Below are positions 16,120 to 22,446 of a stretch of 30,082 nucleotides of DNA, piece after piece. The translations under genes and the position numbers were made by a program. The notes beneath the pieces were generated by a model that searched no databases, was not told the DNA's origin, and saw nothing but the letters and a program-made list of their open reading frames with translations. This stretch comes from a virus: the IMG/VR virus record IMGVR_UViG_3300028925_000675, positions 1 through 30,082 of that record; one strand, written 5' to 3'. The stretch's first letter is position 1, and each line of letters starts with the position of its first letter.

Positions 16120-16524
16120 TTATTCTATTCCTTTATCTTTTTTTAACTTTTTAACAAGCTCTTTGTAATAACTAATTTTTTCTTCATAATCTATACGGCT
16201 AACTTTCATAATTGTTCTAGCTAAAAGCTCTAATTCTTCAGAAGTTCCTTCACCATACTTTGAGTCTAAAGCTATTGAGAATTTATACTGTTCCCCTTGT
16301 CCAAATAAATTATCACCTATCGATTGTGGTTGCACATTAGTATCACACCACCGAGTTGATAAGTGTTTCCTAGACATAAAATGTCCTGCGTGGATATTCT
16401 TATAATGGTAATAACGATTTGAAGTAAAGCATTTTACAAAACCCAAATCATCTGCATCTCTAAGTCGTATGAAAAGACTGAACCATTTATCTAATTCTTT
16501 TTTTAGTTTGCTAATTGTTTTCAT
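16120..16524 (-). CDS. ninG: NinG/Rap-like recombination protein (degenerate zinc site)
   Basis: 134 aa. NinG/Rap acts on branched DNA (Holliday junctions) in lambdoid phages. Seen: LKKELDKWFSLFIRLRDAD, VKCFTSNRYY, IHAGHFMSRKHL (about 44-55), NVQPQSIGDNLFGQG (about 63-77). The HAGHF and NxxxQ...N segments are the family's. It is shorter than lambda NinG (about 204 aa), and the CxxCN that usually follows NxxxQ reads QSIGDN, so zinc ligands are lost; C32 and C60 remain. It may be structural only or bind metal through other residues. Follows the methyltransferase by 1 nt. Confidence 0.75.
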   Translation of the reverse strand: MKTISKLKKELDKWFSLFIRLRDADDLGFVKCFTSNRYYHYKNIHAGHFMSRKHLSTRWCDTNVQPQSIGDNLFGQGEQYKFSIALDSKYGEGTSEELELLARTIMKVSRIDYEEKISYYKELVKKLKKDKGIE

Positions 16525-16525
16525 T

Positions 16526-17263
16526 CTAAAATAATTCTGTTTGTAAATCTTTTTTTTCTATATTTTGTTTTGCAATATTAAAATATTCATTATTAATTTC
16601 TACACCTATAAAATCCCTTTGCAAATCTTTACAGGCAATGCCTGTTGAACCTGAACCCATAAAACAATCTAATACTAAATCATTTTTTCCAGTTGTTAGT
16701 TCTATAATTCCTTTTAAATATTCTAAAGGTTTTTGTGTTGGATGTAGTTTGTTTTTGGGAGAATTAAGTTTTCTTGTTTTAGAATAGTATTGCTTTTTAG
16801 AAGGATTTTCTTTTATGTCTAGTAAATTTAATGCAGTGCCATTGTCGTATATTCTTACAATATATTCTAAATTTTGGCTAAATCTATTTCTATTTAGTAT
16901 TGATAATGGTTTTTCCCAAGTTAAAATAGTAAATTTCTTGTTATTATTTACTGCCCACATAGTATAAAAGGGTATTAAAGTGTCGTTACAGAAAATAAAA
17001 CAATTCATTTTTTTCATTATTCTTTTAAAATTATCTAACAAAATATTTACTTCATTTTCTCCAAAACTGCTCATTTCATTCATCATAAAAGAATCAAATT
17101 TAAACATACTACTATTAGCAATTTTACTTTTACCTTCTGTTCCTGCTGTTTTCCCACCCCCTTTATTATGCAAATAGGGGGGATCGGTAATAACAACTTT
17201 TATATTATTGTCTTTTGTTAACGTTTCTAAATATCTAAAACAATCTTCATTTATTAATTTCAT
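16526..17263 (-). CDS. DNA methyltransferase, beta class (DPPY)
   Basis: 245 aa. S-adenosylmethionine-dependent methyltransferase of DNA, adenine-N6 or cytosine-N4. DPPY (27-30) precedes the FMGSGS SAM-binding motif (201-206), the beta-class order; HPTQKP (174-179) is also typical. No restriction endonuclease is adjacent, so it is an orphan that could protect phage DNA from host restriction. The PP-loop protein lies 28 nt upstream in the same operon. Target site cannot be read from sequence; an insertion at about 31-70 may hold recognition residues. Confidence 0.85.
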   Translation of the reverse strand: MKLINEDCFRYLETLTKDNNIKVVITDPPYLHNKGGGKTAGTEGKSKIANSSMFKFDSFMMNEMSSFGENEVNILLDNFKRIMKKMNCFIFCNDTLIPFYTMWAVNNNKKFTILTWEKPLSILNRNRFSQNLEYIVRIYDNGTALNLLDIKENPSKKQYYSKTRKLNSPKNKLHPTQKPLEYLKGIIELTTGKNDLVLDCFMGSGSTGIACKDLQRDFIGVEINNEYFNIAKQNIEKKDLQTELF

Positions 17264-17291
17264 ATATTCTTAATCAAATCATCAACTGTTT

Positions 17292-18158
17292 TCATAAACC
17301 ACAATATCCACTATCACATTCATCAAAATCATCAAAAGATAATTCAGTTTGTGGTTTCCAATTCATTATTTCTCTATATGTAATATCTTTACGAAATGTA
17401 TTTGGTGCATTTTGTTCTTCAATTCTTGCAAACCATTCCATTTTATTCTTATGCTCTTGGCTCATTTTATTTAGAAACAAAGGACTTCTATGGAAACACC
17501 CTACGCAATTATTATAGTAACCTTTTTCAAATCCTACCCACTTATTTTTATTCCAGTAATTTTCAATATCTATCGCTTTTAATCCATCTTCAATTAAAGG
17601 AAATTTAGGTATTCTCCATTCAACTAATCCCCACTTATTATTTCCGTTATCGTGTTTACCTACAACTATTTTTATTTCTTCCGTTCCATTTTCAGTAAGT
17701 TTTTCTTTCATTCTTTCAGCTCTTTTTTCTTCACCTTTTCTAAAGCCTATTCGCATTTCACAAACTTCATTCAGTTCCTTTTCCCACCATTCAAATATAG
17801 GTTTCATTTTTAAATGAGTAGTACAATATCTTACCATAATGTTAGGTAGGTAATGACTGCCATTCTTCCCTTTATTCCAATCCCCATTTATTATATCTTC
17901 AAAAGGTTTTCCTGTAACCCAATCAATATCAATTTTTTCTGATAAGTCAAGCATAATTTTTATTATATTATCCTGCTCAGTAGTACCTACAAATTCGCAC
18001 CCGATTAAATCCGATACAATTTGCCTTACTTTCTTATCAGGGTATTCACAAAGCTTATCATTAGTTCTTACTAAACTAAATACATTATAGTCAGCAGGAT
18101 AGTTTACTGCTATATACGCTGAGGTTTTCCCTCCACTTATGCTATTAACTGTTTTCAT
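17292..18158 (-). CDS. PP-loop ATPase, PAPS reductase-like
   Basis: 288 aa. PP-loop SGGKTSAY (8-15) marks an adenylating (ATP pyrophosphatase) enzyme related to PAPS/APS reductases. RYCTTHLKMKP (111-120) is the family's Cys-Thr-Lys region; further Cys at 218, 221, 281 and 286 (NCVGC, CDSGYC) could hold a metal or Fe-S centre. Phage members of the family are common near DNA methyltransferases, and sulfur transfer or base modification is a possibility; the DndC enzyme of phosphorothioation is a distant relative, but DndA, DndD and DndE are absent. Overlaps the gene above by 14 nt. Substrate unknown. Confidence 0.75.
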   Translation of the reverse strand: MKTVNSISGGKTSAYIAVNYPADYNVFSLVRTNDKLCEYPDKKVRQIVSDLIGCEFVGTTEQDNIIKIMLDLSEKIDIDWVTGKPFEDIINGDWNKGKNGSHYLPNIMVRYCTTHLKMKPIFEWWEKELNEVCEMRIGFRKGEEKRAERMKEKLTENGTEEIKIVVGKHDNGNNKWGLVEWRIPKFPLIEDGLKAIDIENYWNKNKWVGFEKGYYNNCVGCFHRSPLFLNKMSQEHKNKMEWFARIEEQNAPNTFRKDITYREIMNWKPQTELSFDDFDECDSGYCGL

Positions 18159-18453
18159 ACCCTAAGTCTTTACGCCATTTGTCTTGATAAGTTCCCTTTC
18201 TTAAATAGTATTTTTCACCTCTGTATTTAGGTTCTTCTTCCTGAAGTTTTGCCCTTGCCCTTTTTATGCTTGGAGCTGATGTAAATTTATTCTTAGAATA
18301 TAACATTAAAAATTCTACGATTGGTGTTGATTGAGTTATTCCTTCCATATGAGTGAGTTCTTCTGCCCATATATTAGAACACAACCTGTTATCATTATCT
18401 CTTAAATCAGGGTACATCTTTAGCCAAAATTTTACTTTTTCTTTTGTTTTCAT
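18145..18453 (-). CDS. Hypothetical basic protein (101 aa)
   Basis: Start set at ATG 18451-18453, which overlaps the preceding stop as ATGA; an upstream in-frame ATG at 18528 would overlap that gene by 79 nt. The protein (MKTKEKVKFWLKMYPDLRDN onward) has helical, basic character with DNDNRLCSNIWAEEL and SIKRARAKLQEEEPKYRG. This looks like small DNA-associated proteins found beside phage replication genes, but I do not recognise a family. Confidence 0.6.
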   Translation of the reverse strand: MKTKEKVKFWLKMYPDLRDNDNRLCSNIWAEELTHMEGITQSTPIVEFLMLYSKNKFTSAPSIKRARAKLQEEEPKYRGEKYYLRKGTYQDKWRKDLGYENS

Positions 18454-18818
18454 CTTAATAGTTTTAAAGGTTCTTGATAATATAATGTTTCTTGTTTTGG
18501 TTTTCCTAGTGTGTGGACTTCGTACCAAGCATTGTCTATTACGAGCTTATGTGCATAAGCCCAACGGTAAAAAGTTCTGATATTTAAAAATGGTTCGTCT
18601 TTTCCAAATCTTACACCCAGCCTGAAGGCATCTTCAATTTGATTAAAGCTCATATTTCCAAACCGCTTCTCTTGTATTAAGTCCTGAGCAAATATCTTAC
18701 TTAGACTAGCTAAGGTCTTTCCATCAGTATTATGACCTATTTCTACTTTAGTGGTATTTAATAAATCATATACCTTTTCAGTAAGTTCTTGTAAGTTTTC
18801 TTGCTTAAGTGCTTTCAT
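18450..18818 (-). CDS. Hypothetical replication-region protein
   Basis: 122 aa, helical. Central stretch FGNMSFNQIEDAFRLGVRFG (about 54-73) and LNIRTFYRWAYAHKLVI (about 78-94) resemble helper proteins in Bacteroidetes phage replication regions, possibly a helicase loader; this is weak and by context only. It follows the winged-helix replication protein and the lipoprotein by ATGA overlaps. A perfect TTATNCACA DnaA-box consensus (TTATGCACA, 18550-18558) falls inside its coding sequence. Confidence 0.55.
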   Translation of the reverse strand: MKALKQENLQELTEKVYDLLNTTKVEIGHNTDGKTLASLSKIFAQDLIQEKRFGNMSFNQIEDAFRLGVRFGKDEPFLNIRTFYRWAYAHKLVIDNAWYEVHTLGKPKQETLYYQEPLKLLR

Positions 18819-18934
18819 TCGTAAAATTCTATTCCGTTATCACCTATCCATAAATGTTCTGTATCATCAACTTGCTTTTGAACTGAACAACTTGACAAAA
18901 TTAATAAAATAAAAATAGTCATTATTGTTTTCAT
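18815..18934 (-). CDS. 39-aa putative lipoprotein
   Basis: Starts by ATGA overlap with the replication protein and ends by ATGA overlap with the next gene, so it is exactly fitted between them. The product begins MKTIMTIFILLILSSCSVQK: a Lys, a hydrophobic core and a lipobox LSSC with Cys16. The mature peptide would be about 24 residues (acidic, ends WIGDNGIEFYE). Possible roles: superinfection exclusion, or an Rz1-like spanin, though its early-region location favours the former. Function inferred only. Confidence 0.65.
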   Translation of the reverse strand: MKTIMTIFILLILSSCSVQKQVDDTEHLWIGDNGIEFYE

Positions 18935-19548
18935 AAATATTCTTTTCCTTTTAGGTATTCGTTAATTTGTGAATCTATCTTTGACATAGTTGGTTTTTTA
19001 TATTGTCTTTTTTCCCAAGTTATAATGGCCTGCTTCCAGTCTTTCATTTTATTCTTTCCAATCATCCATCCTTTAGATTCGTAAAAAGATATAAACGCTT
19101 CTGCATCTACATTATTATTCCGCTCTTTACAATAATTTTCAACATCTAAAATAGTGGGCTTATTAAAGTATTTATTTATTATTCTTATTTCTTTATTCTT
19201 ATTAATAGTTGTCGAGTTACTTCCTTTCAAGTTGTTTAGAAACTTAACAACTAGTTGTTCATTTATTTTAAAGTATTGTTTAGCAGGTATTCCTTTACGC
19301 TTAACTTCTATAAGCCCTTCTTTTTTAAGCGTTGTAAGGCACTTTCTTTGCTGATAAGCAGTTAGTGTAGTGTCTTTCTGTATGTTAGCTTCTGTATTAA
19401 AAAACCACCCATCAGTCATTCCATTAGCTATAAAGTATTCTTCTTTAGAGATTAGGTCAGCAAGTAGGACTGCTTCTTTCAATCCTACCTGCCTTGCTAA
19501 TTCTTTGTTTAATACTATAAATGCTGAACTACTAAGTAAGTGCTTCAT
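18931..19548 (-). CDS. Winged-helix replisome organiser-like protein
   Basis: 205 aa. N-terminal winged helix (about 5-100): FIVLNKELARQVGLKEAVLL, then a recognition region TEANIQKDTTLTAYQQRKCL and the wing LTTLKKEGLIEVKRKGIP. C-terminal domain (about 135-185): VENYCKERNNNVDAEAFISF and ESKGWMIGKNKMKDWKQAI, the DnaD/DnaT-like signature often found in phage replication initiators. It probably binds the origin and recruits host helicase. Linked by 4-nt overlaps to the DnaA-like gene above and the lipoprotein below. Confidence 0.75.
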   Translation of the reverse strand: MKHLLSSSAFIVLNKELARQVGLKEAVLLADLISKEEYFIANGMTDGWFFNTEANIQKDTTLTAYQQRKCLTTLKKEGLIEVKRKGIPAKQYFKINEQLVVKFLNNLKGSNSTTINKNKEIRIINKYFNKPTILDVENYCKERNNNVDAEAFISFYESKGWMIGKNKMKDWKQAIITWEKRQYKKPTMSKIDSQINEYLKGKEYL

Positions 19549-20054
19549 ATAATCTTTACTGTAAAGTGATAATTAGTGAGGGCTAACTTAACATTTTCTA
19601 ACTGATTACTGAAGTCAAAGTAAGAAGTTTTTATTATACATTTAACTTGTCCGCTTTTAACTTCTAGTAAAACGTCAGACTTTGCAGTTTGTGAAACTCC
19701 ATTTTTCAGTAAATATCTCTTCATAAAATCAGCATCTAAAAATATATCTTTAGAGCCATCAACATCTATATAAGACTTATAAACCTTGTTAAAAGTATCT
19801 CTGTATATTTCACAACTTCTGTATAATGTTTTATGCCTTTTCTCATAGTGATAGATTAAACTCCTATTCCTGTTCAGTACCTTACCTATTATTATTCTAT
19901 GAATATCTTCTTCGTTTCTCCCTATATAAGCAGCCACCGACCTGGCAACTTGCAGGTTTCTTTTCCTACTTTTTAAAGCAAGAGAACCATCAGGCAACCC
20001 CAAGACTCTCGTGGTGAGGTTGCAAATTATTTTAAAATCAAATTCCTGTGTCAT
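19545..20054 (-). CDS. DnaA domain IV-like DNA-binding protein
   Basis: 169 aa. Residues about 27-80 (LKSRKRNLQVARSVAAYIGR and then IIIGKVLNRNRSLIYHYEKR) match the helix-turn-helix of DnaA domain IV, including R-x-R at the basic loop and NRNRSLIYH in place of the DnaA signature. No AAA+ ATPase domain precedes it, so it is a stand-alone origin-binding module with an unrelated C-terminal ~85 residues. It lies between the OB-fold gene (TAATG junction) and the replisome organiser, fitting a replication initiation role. Confidence 0.7.
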   Translation of the reverse strand: MTQEFDFKIICNLTTRVLGLPDGSLALKSRKRNLQVARSVAAYIGRNEEDIHRIIIGKVLNRNRSLIYHYEKRHKTLYRSCEIYRDTFNKVYKSYIDVDGSKDIFLDADFMKRYLLKNGVSQTAKSDVLLEVKSGQVKCIIKTSYFDFSNQLENVKLALTNYHFTVKII

Positions 20055-20371
20055 TAGAATGGAGAGTCTGATTCATTCATAGGTGATACGGTTTCTTGAC
20101 CTAGTTTAGCTATAAACCAGCCATCTATATTATGATAATATTTGCCATTAAATTCTCTTGAAGATAAGTTAATTGAAACGCTTACGTCAGAGCCTACTTC
20201 TATATCTCTTATGCTTTTAATCTTATCACCAAAAAAACTTATTACTAATTCTTTGTTGTATTCTGTACCTGACTGCTCTACAAGGATAGATTGTTTCTCC
20301 CAAGTCTTTCCTGTTTTAGAAACTCCTGTTTCTCGTTCTAGTTTTTTAATTAGTTTTCCAATTACATTCAT
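20054..20371 (-). CDS. DUF3127 OB-fold single-strand-binding-like protein
   Basis: 105 aa. Matches DUF3127, a Bacteroidetes OB-fold family: VSKTGKTWEKQSILVEQSG (about 17-35), ISFFGDKIKSIRDIEVGSDV, SSREFNGKYYHNIDGWFI (about 71-88). The C-terminus, NESDSPF, is like the acidic protein-interaction tip of SSB. Probably coats single-stranded DNA during recombination and replication. Sits next to ERF and the DnaA-like protein. Confidence 0.8.
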   Translation of the reverse strand: MNVIGKLIKKLERETGVSKTGKTWEKQSILVEQSGTEYNKELVISFFGDKIKSIRDIEVGSDVSVSINLSSREFNGKYYHNIDGWFIAKLGQETVSPMNESDSPF

Positions 20372-20384
20372 TTTATTTATTTAT

Positions 20385-20537
20385 TTAGTTATTAATTGTT
20401 TCTTTAATTAGTTTTATTTTTTCTTTATCTTTTATCGACTTAGAATCTAATATTTCTTTTAAAGTGTAATGTTCGCCATTGTAAAAGATATTGTGTAACT
20501 CTTTGTATTCATCTGAATACTGATGATATTTATTCAT
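20385..20537 (-). CDS. 50-aa hypothetical protein
   Basis: ATG at 20535-20537 follows a leader of repeated TAAA units (AAATAAATAAATAAAA), as do neighbouring starts; stop TAA at 20385. The product (MNKYHQYSDEYKELHNIFYN, then GEHYTLKEILDSKSIKD, ending with KLIKETINN) is charged and helical. It exactly fills the space between ERF and DUF3127 with no overlap. Not recognised; a good candidate for a real small gene. Confidence 0.6.
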   Translation of the reverse strand: MNKYHQYSDEYKELHNIFYNGEHYTLKEILDSKSIKDKEKIKLIKETINN

Positions 20538-20547
20538 TTTTATTTAT

Positions 20548-21099
20548 TTATTTAATTAATTGATTAATAATTCCTTCTTGACTTTTAGATAATATATAGT
20601 TAGGGAGCTTTTCTTTTACTGCTTCAGCTTTCCCATCTTCTAATGCTTTAAGCATAGCCTTAAACTTTACTTCATCTAGTTTTTCTTTCTTAGCAATAGG
20701 TTCGTTTACCTTATTACTATCAGCATCTTTTGTATCATCTAATAAAAATAGATTACCTAAAGCATACTTCTTAGCATAAGAACTACTTGAGCCAAAGCTC
20801 TGAGCAATATCCATTCCTTTACGTTCAGGATTAATGCCTGCTTGAGCTTCTACGGACATATTGGTTTCACCATCTGAAATAGAAACTTTAGAGTTTAAGA
20901 CTAAATAGCCTGCAATCTCTTTGGTGGTTTCTGTAATAGTTAAATAACAGTTGTACTTCTTTAGTAATGGTTTTACAGCTTCCAGTATATCTTCAGCACT
21001 TCTGTACTTGTACTTTCCGAAACTGTTAAACTGATTCTTTGGAGCTTTAAGCTCACTTTGGATAGCTATTAAATAGTCTATCTTTTCTTCTGTTTTCAT
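20548..21099 (-). CDS. ERF-family single-strand annealing recombinase
   Basis: 183 aa, near the usual length. Promotes annealing of complementary strands for phage recombination. ERF family signs: LKAPKNQFNSFGKYKYRSAE (about 17-36), ILEAVKPLLKKYN, then AQSFGSSSSYAKKYALGNLF (about 99-118) and LLDDTKDADS. The C-terminal ~60 residues are charged and helical, with EKLPNYILSKSQEG-like repeats. Lies upstream of the 50-aa gene and DUF3127, a typical pairing of annealing protein and SSB. A possible Bacteroidetes promoter lies upstream at 21150. Confidence 0.85.
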   Translation of the reverse strand: MKTEEKIDYLIAIQSELKAPKNQFNSFGKYKYRSAEDILEAVKPLLKKYNCYLTITETTKEIAGYLVLNSKVSISDGETNMSVEAQAGINPERKGMDIAQSFGSSSSYAKKYALGNLFLLDDTKDADSNKVNEPIAKKEKLDEVKFKAMLKALEDGKAEAVKEKLPNYILSKSQEGIINQLIK

Positions 21100-21149
21100 A
21101 TATTCTTTTTTTTGTGCCTACTTAAAAGGGCTTCGGCTTTCCCTGTGGA

Positions 21150-21157
21150 CAAATATA
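21150..21157 (-). promoter_or_regulatory. Possible Bacteroidetes -7 box (TATATTTG)
   Basis: Minus strand TATATTTG matches TAnnTTTG, in the 73-bp gap before the ERF gene, so the start of transcription would fall near 21143. No clear TTTG box was found at the expected spacing. It overlaps a DnaA-box-like TTGTCCACA (21144-21152). Confidence 0.35.
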
Positions 21158-21172
21158 AACAAACTTATCAAC

Positions 21173-21379
21173 TTATCTTGACTTGATGTGTTTGATTAAT
21201 TGTTTTTTAATATACTTTAAATGTTCTGTATCAATCCATTCTAAAAAGTTATAAGAGTCAAAACAGATTTGAAAGTCCTTCCCGTATTCATCTGTTCCTC
21301 TTAAATAAACTTCGTTTTCGTGTGCTTGGAATGTATTAATATCATTCATTCTTTTGTGTATCAGTTCTTCGTTCTCCAT
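21173..21379 (-). CDS. Small hypothetical protein (68 aa)
   Basis: Acidic to neutral, with MENEELIHKRMNDINTFQAH at the start, KDFQICFDSYNFLEWI in the middle and a basic helical end (LKYIKKQLIKHIKSR). Its start forms TAATG with the preceding gene's stop. Such small conserved proteins lie upstream of recombinases in flavophages. Function not recognised. Confidence 0.6.
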   Translation of the reverse strand: MENEELIHKRMNDINTFQAHENEVYLRGTDEYGKDFQICFDSYNFLEWIDTEHLKYIKKQLIKHIKSR

Positions 21380-21669
21380 TATTTTAAATTTATTATTAAA
21401 GGTTTCTTGTCATTGTCCTCATACGCTTCTGCATATTCAGGTAGTAATTCATCTTTGTAGTCTAAGTTAATTTGCCAACCTTCTTCTTTAAGCATCTTAG
21501 AAAATAGATTGTAAGTCTGTAATTCAGTTCCTATGACTTTTACGTCAGGGTCGTTTTTTAAACTCCAGTATTCACATAGTACTTTTGTATTGTCTAAAGG
21601 TTCTTTTGACCAATGACCTATTTGAGGTTCGTTAAACCATTCTTGATATTCAGCGTCTTTTATATCCAT
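21379..21669 (-). CDS. Small acidic hypothetical protein (96 aa)
   Basis: Acidic, with a helical start (MDIKDAEYQEWFNEPQIGHW), a middle FSKMLKEEGWQINLDYKDEL and an acidic C-terminus with AEAYEDNDKK. Overlaps the membrane-protein gene above by 10 nt and the next gene as TAATG. Not recognised; acidic early proteins may act against host defence, but that is only a thought. Confidence 0.55.
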   Translation of the reverse strand: MDIKDAEYQEWFNEPQIGHWSKEPLDNTKVLCEYWSLKNDPDVKVIGTELQTYNLFSKMLKEEGWQINLDYKDELLPEYAEAYEDNDKKPLIINLK

Positions 21670-21914
21670 TTCATTACAATTTCAGTTACTAAAACAATTA
21701 TTGTTAATCCTAAAAGACCAAAACCTAAAACTTCTAAGAAAGATTCTGATTTTGGTTTGATATAACTAACTGCATAGTCATTATGCTCATTATTGTATTT
21801 GATTTTTCCTGTCTGTGAATCATACTCACAATGGAAGAACCTCTTTAATTCTTTTGAGTTAAAGATTTGTTCCTCTCTTGTTGTTCTGTTGATTACTTTA
21901 AATTGTGTTTTCAT
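21660..21914 (-). CDS. Small membrane-anchored protein (84 aa)
   Basis: Soluble basic N-terminal part, with FHCEYDSQTGKIKYNN and KRFFH, then one hydrophobic helix near the C-terminus (about 60-82, FLEVLGFGLLGLTIIVLVTE). Short tail MKWI suggests the N-terminus stays in the cytoplasm. First gene after the 21999-22154 ORF and its terminator. Function unknown. Confidence 0.55.
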   Translation of the reverse strand: MKTQFKVINRTTREEQIFNSKELKRFFHCEYDSQTGKIKYNNEHNDYAVSYIKPKSESFLEVLGFGLLGLTIIVLVTEIVMKWI

Positions 21915-21979
21915 TTTCTTGTACCTATATTAGTCGCAAAGGGTTTTATGCTGATTATTTTTAAAAAAATTATATAAAA

Positions 21980-22000
21980 AAAAAGAGGATACCCCTTTTT
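21980..22000 (-). terminator. Intrinsic terminator after the 51-aa gene
   Basis: Minus-strand RNA AAAAAGGGG, loop UAU, CCUCUUUUU: nine base pairs (one G-U), followed by more U. It starts at the stop codon of the 51-aa ORF. Ends a short transcript that begins near 22290. Confidence 0.65.
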
Positions 22001-22154
22001 ACTCTACTACATAATCTACCACATATTCTCCCATTGCATCACCATCTCGATATATTTCAACACTCGGGCAAATTCCTGCCATCACGACATAATCTACTAA
22101 TTCTTGAATATTTGCAAATAATTCTTCTTCATTTCTTAAATGATAAATTCCCAT
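21999..22154 (-). CDS. 51-aa hypothetical acidic protein
   Basis: ATG at 22152-22154, stop TAA at 21999-22001. The product, MGIYHLRNEEELFANIQELV, then DYVVMAGICPSVEIYRDGDA, ending MGEYVVDYVVE, is acidic with a beta-strand-rich second half. It follows a structured RNA and promoter and is followed directly by an intrinsic terminator, so it may be a monocistronic unit. Codon use is normal for this genome. Not recognised. Confidence 0.55.
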   Translation of the reverse strand: MGIYHLRNEEELFANIQELVDYVVMAGICPSVEIYRDGDAMGEYVVDYVVE

Positions 22155-22188
22155 TTTCTTGATTGTTTTTAATTAAACTTCTAGATAA

Positions 22189-22274
22189 AAAAGCGAGGTT
22201 AAACTGGTTTCTTTAGATTTGATTTCCAAGTCGGTTAGGTTAGCTCCTCTAATATTCTTTGTAACCCCGCTTTT
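22189..22274 (-). ncRNA. Structured RNA candidate with 13-bp closing stem
   Basis: On the minus strand the arms AAAAGCGGGGUUA (22262-22274) and UAACCUCGCUUUU (22189-22201) pair along 13 bp, with one G-U. In the minus-strand RNA the stem is uninterrupted, while the plus strand would have an A/C mismatch, so orientation is clear. The 60-nt interior contains a hairpin UUAG-AGGAG-CUAA (22240-22252) and a second possible pairing near 22220-22232. U-rich sequence follows. It could be a small RNA with its own terminator or a 5'-UTR element for the 51-aa gene. Not tRNA: no T-loop or anticodon arm fits. No match to a known riboswitch was recognised. Confidence 0.55.
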
Positions 22275-22297
22275 GTTTTTTTTAATTACTTATAGAA

Positions 22298-22329
22298 CAA
22301 AGATACAAAAAATAAATGATATAAACAGA
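22298..22329 (-). promoter_or_regulatory. Bacteroidetes-type promoter for the early region
   Basis: Minus strand TATCTTTG (22298-22305) is a perfect TAnnTTTG -7 box. At 20-nt spacing lies TCTG (22326-22329), one base from the TTTG -33 box. Transcription would begin near 22291, just before the structured RNA. Confidence 0.6.
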
Positions 22330-22446
22330 ATGATAAACAAAGTTATTAACAATATAGGTGTTTACATCTAAGAAAGACTTTAGGGCTTGTCTAGTGTATA
22401 GGTATCAAAAAGAAAAGAAAGTGCCTTAGAGGGCTTAGAGAGGGTG

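Larger units (their letters stand above)
22155..22446. other. Non-coding region (292 bp), largest in the genome
   Basis: No ORF of credible length on either strand. Holds a host-type promoter (22298-22329), a structured RNA (22189-22274), and a CCCTCT(CT)AAG near-tandem repeat on the minus strand (about 22420-22445). Lies between the lysis region and the early genes. Confidence 0.7.

Noticed and set aside
12353-18158. Complete Dnd phosphorothioation or restriction-modification system
   Set aside because: Only a distant PP-loop relative and an orphan methyltransferase are present; no DndA, DndD, DndE or endonuclease.
18454-18528. Upstream start adding 25 residues to the 101-aa gene
   Set aside because: Would overlap the preceding gene by 79 nt, and the internal ATG forms the ATGA junction used by its neighbours.
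21125-21143. Hairpin GGG...CCC near GGGAAAGCCGAAGCCCTTTT on the minus strand
   Set aside because: Only 3-4 base pairs can form; too weak to call a terminator.
22189-22274. Clover-like fold that could be a tRNA (acceptor-like GCGGGGU/ACCUCGC)
   Set aside because: A 7-bp acceptor pairing exists, but no TTCRA T-loop, no 5-bp anticodon stem with U33 and no standard D arm fit. Kept only as a structured RNA candidate.
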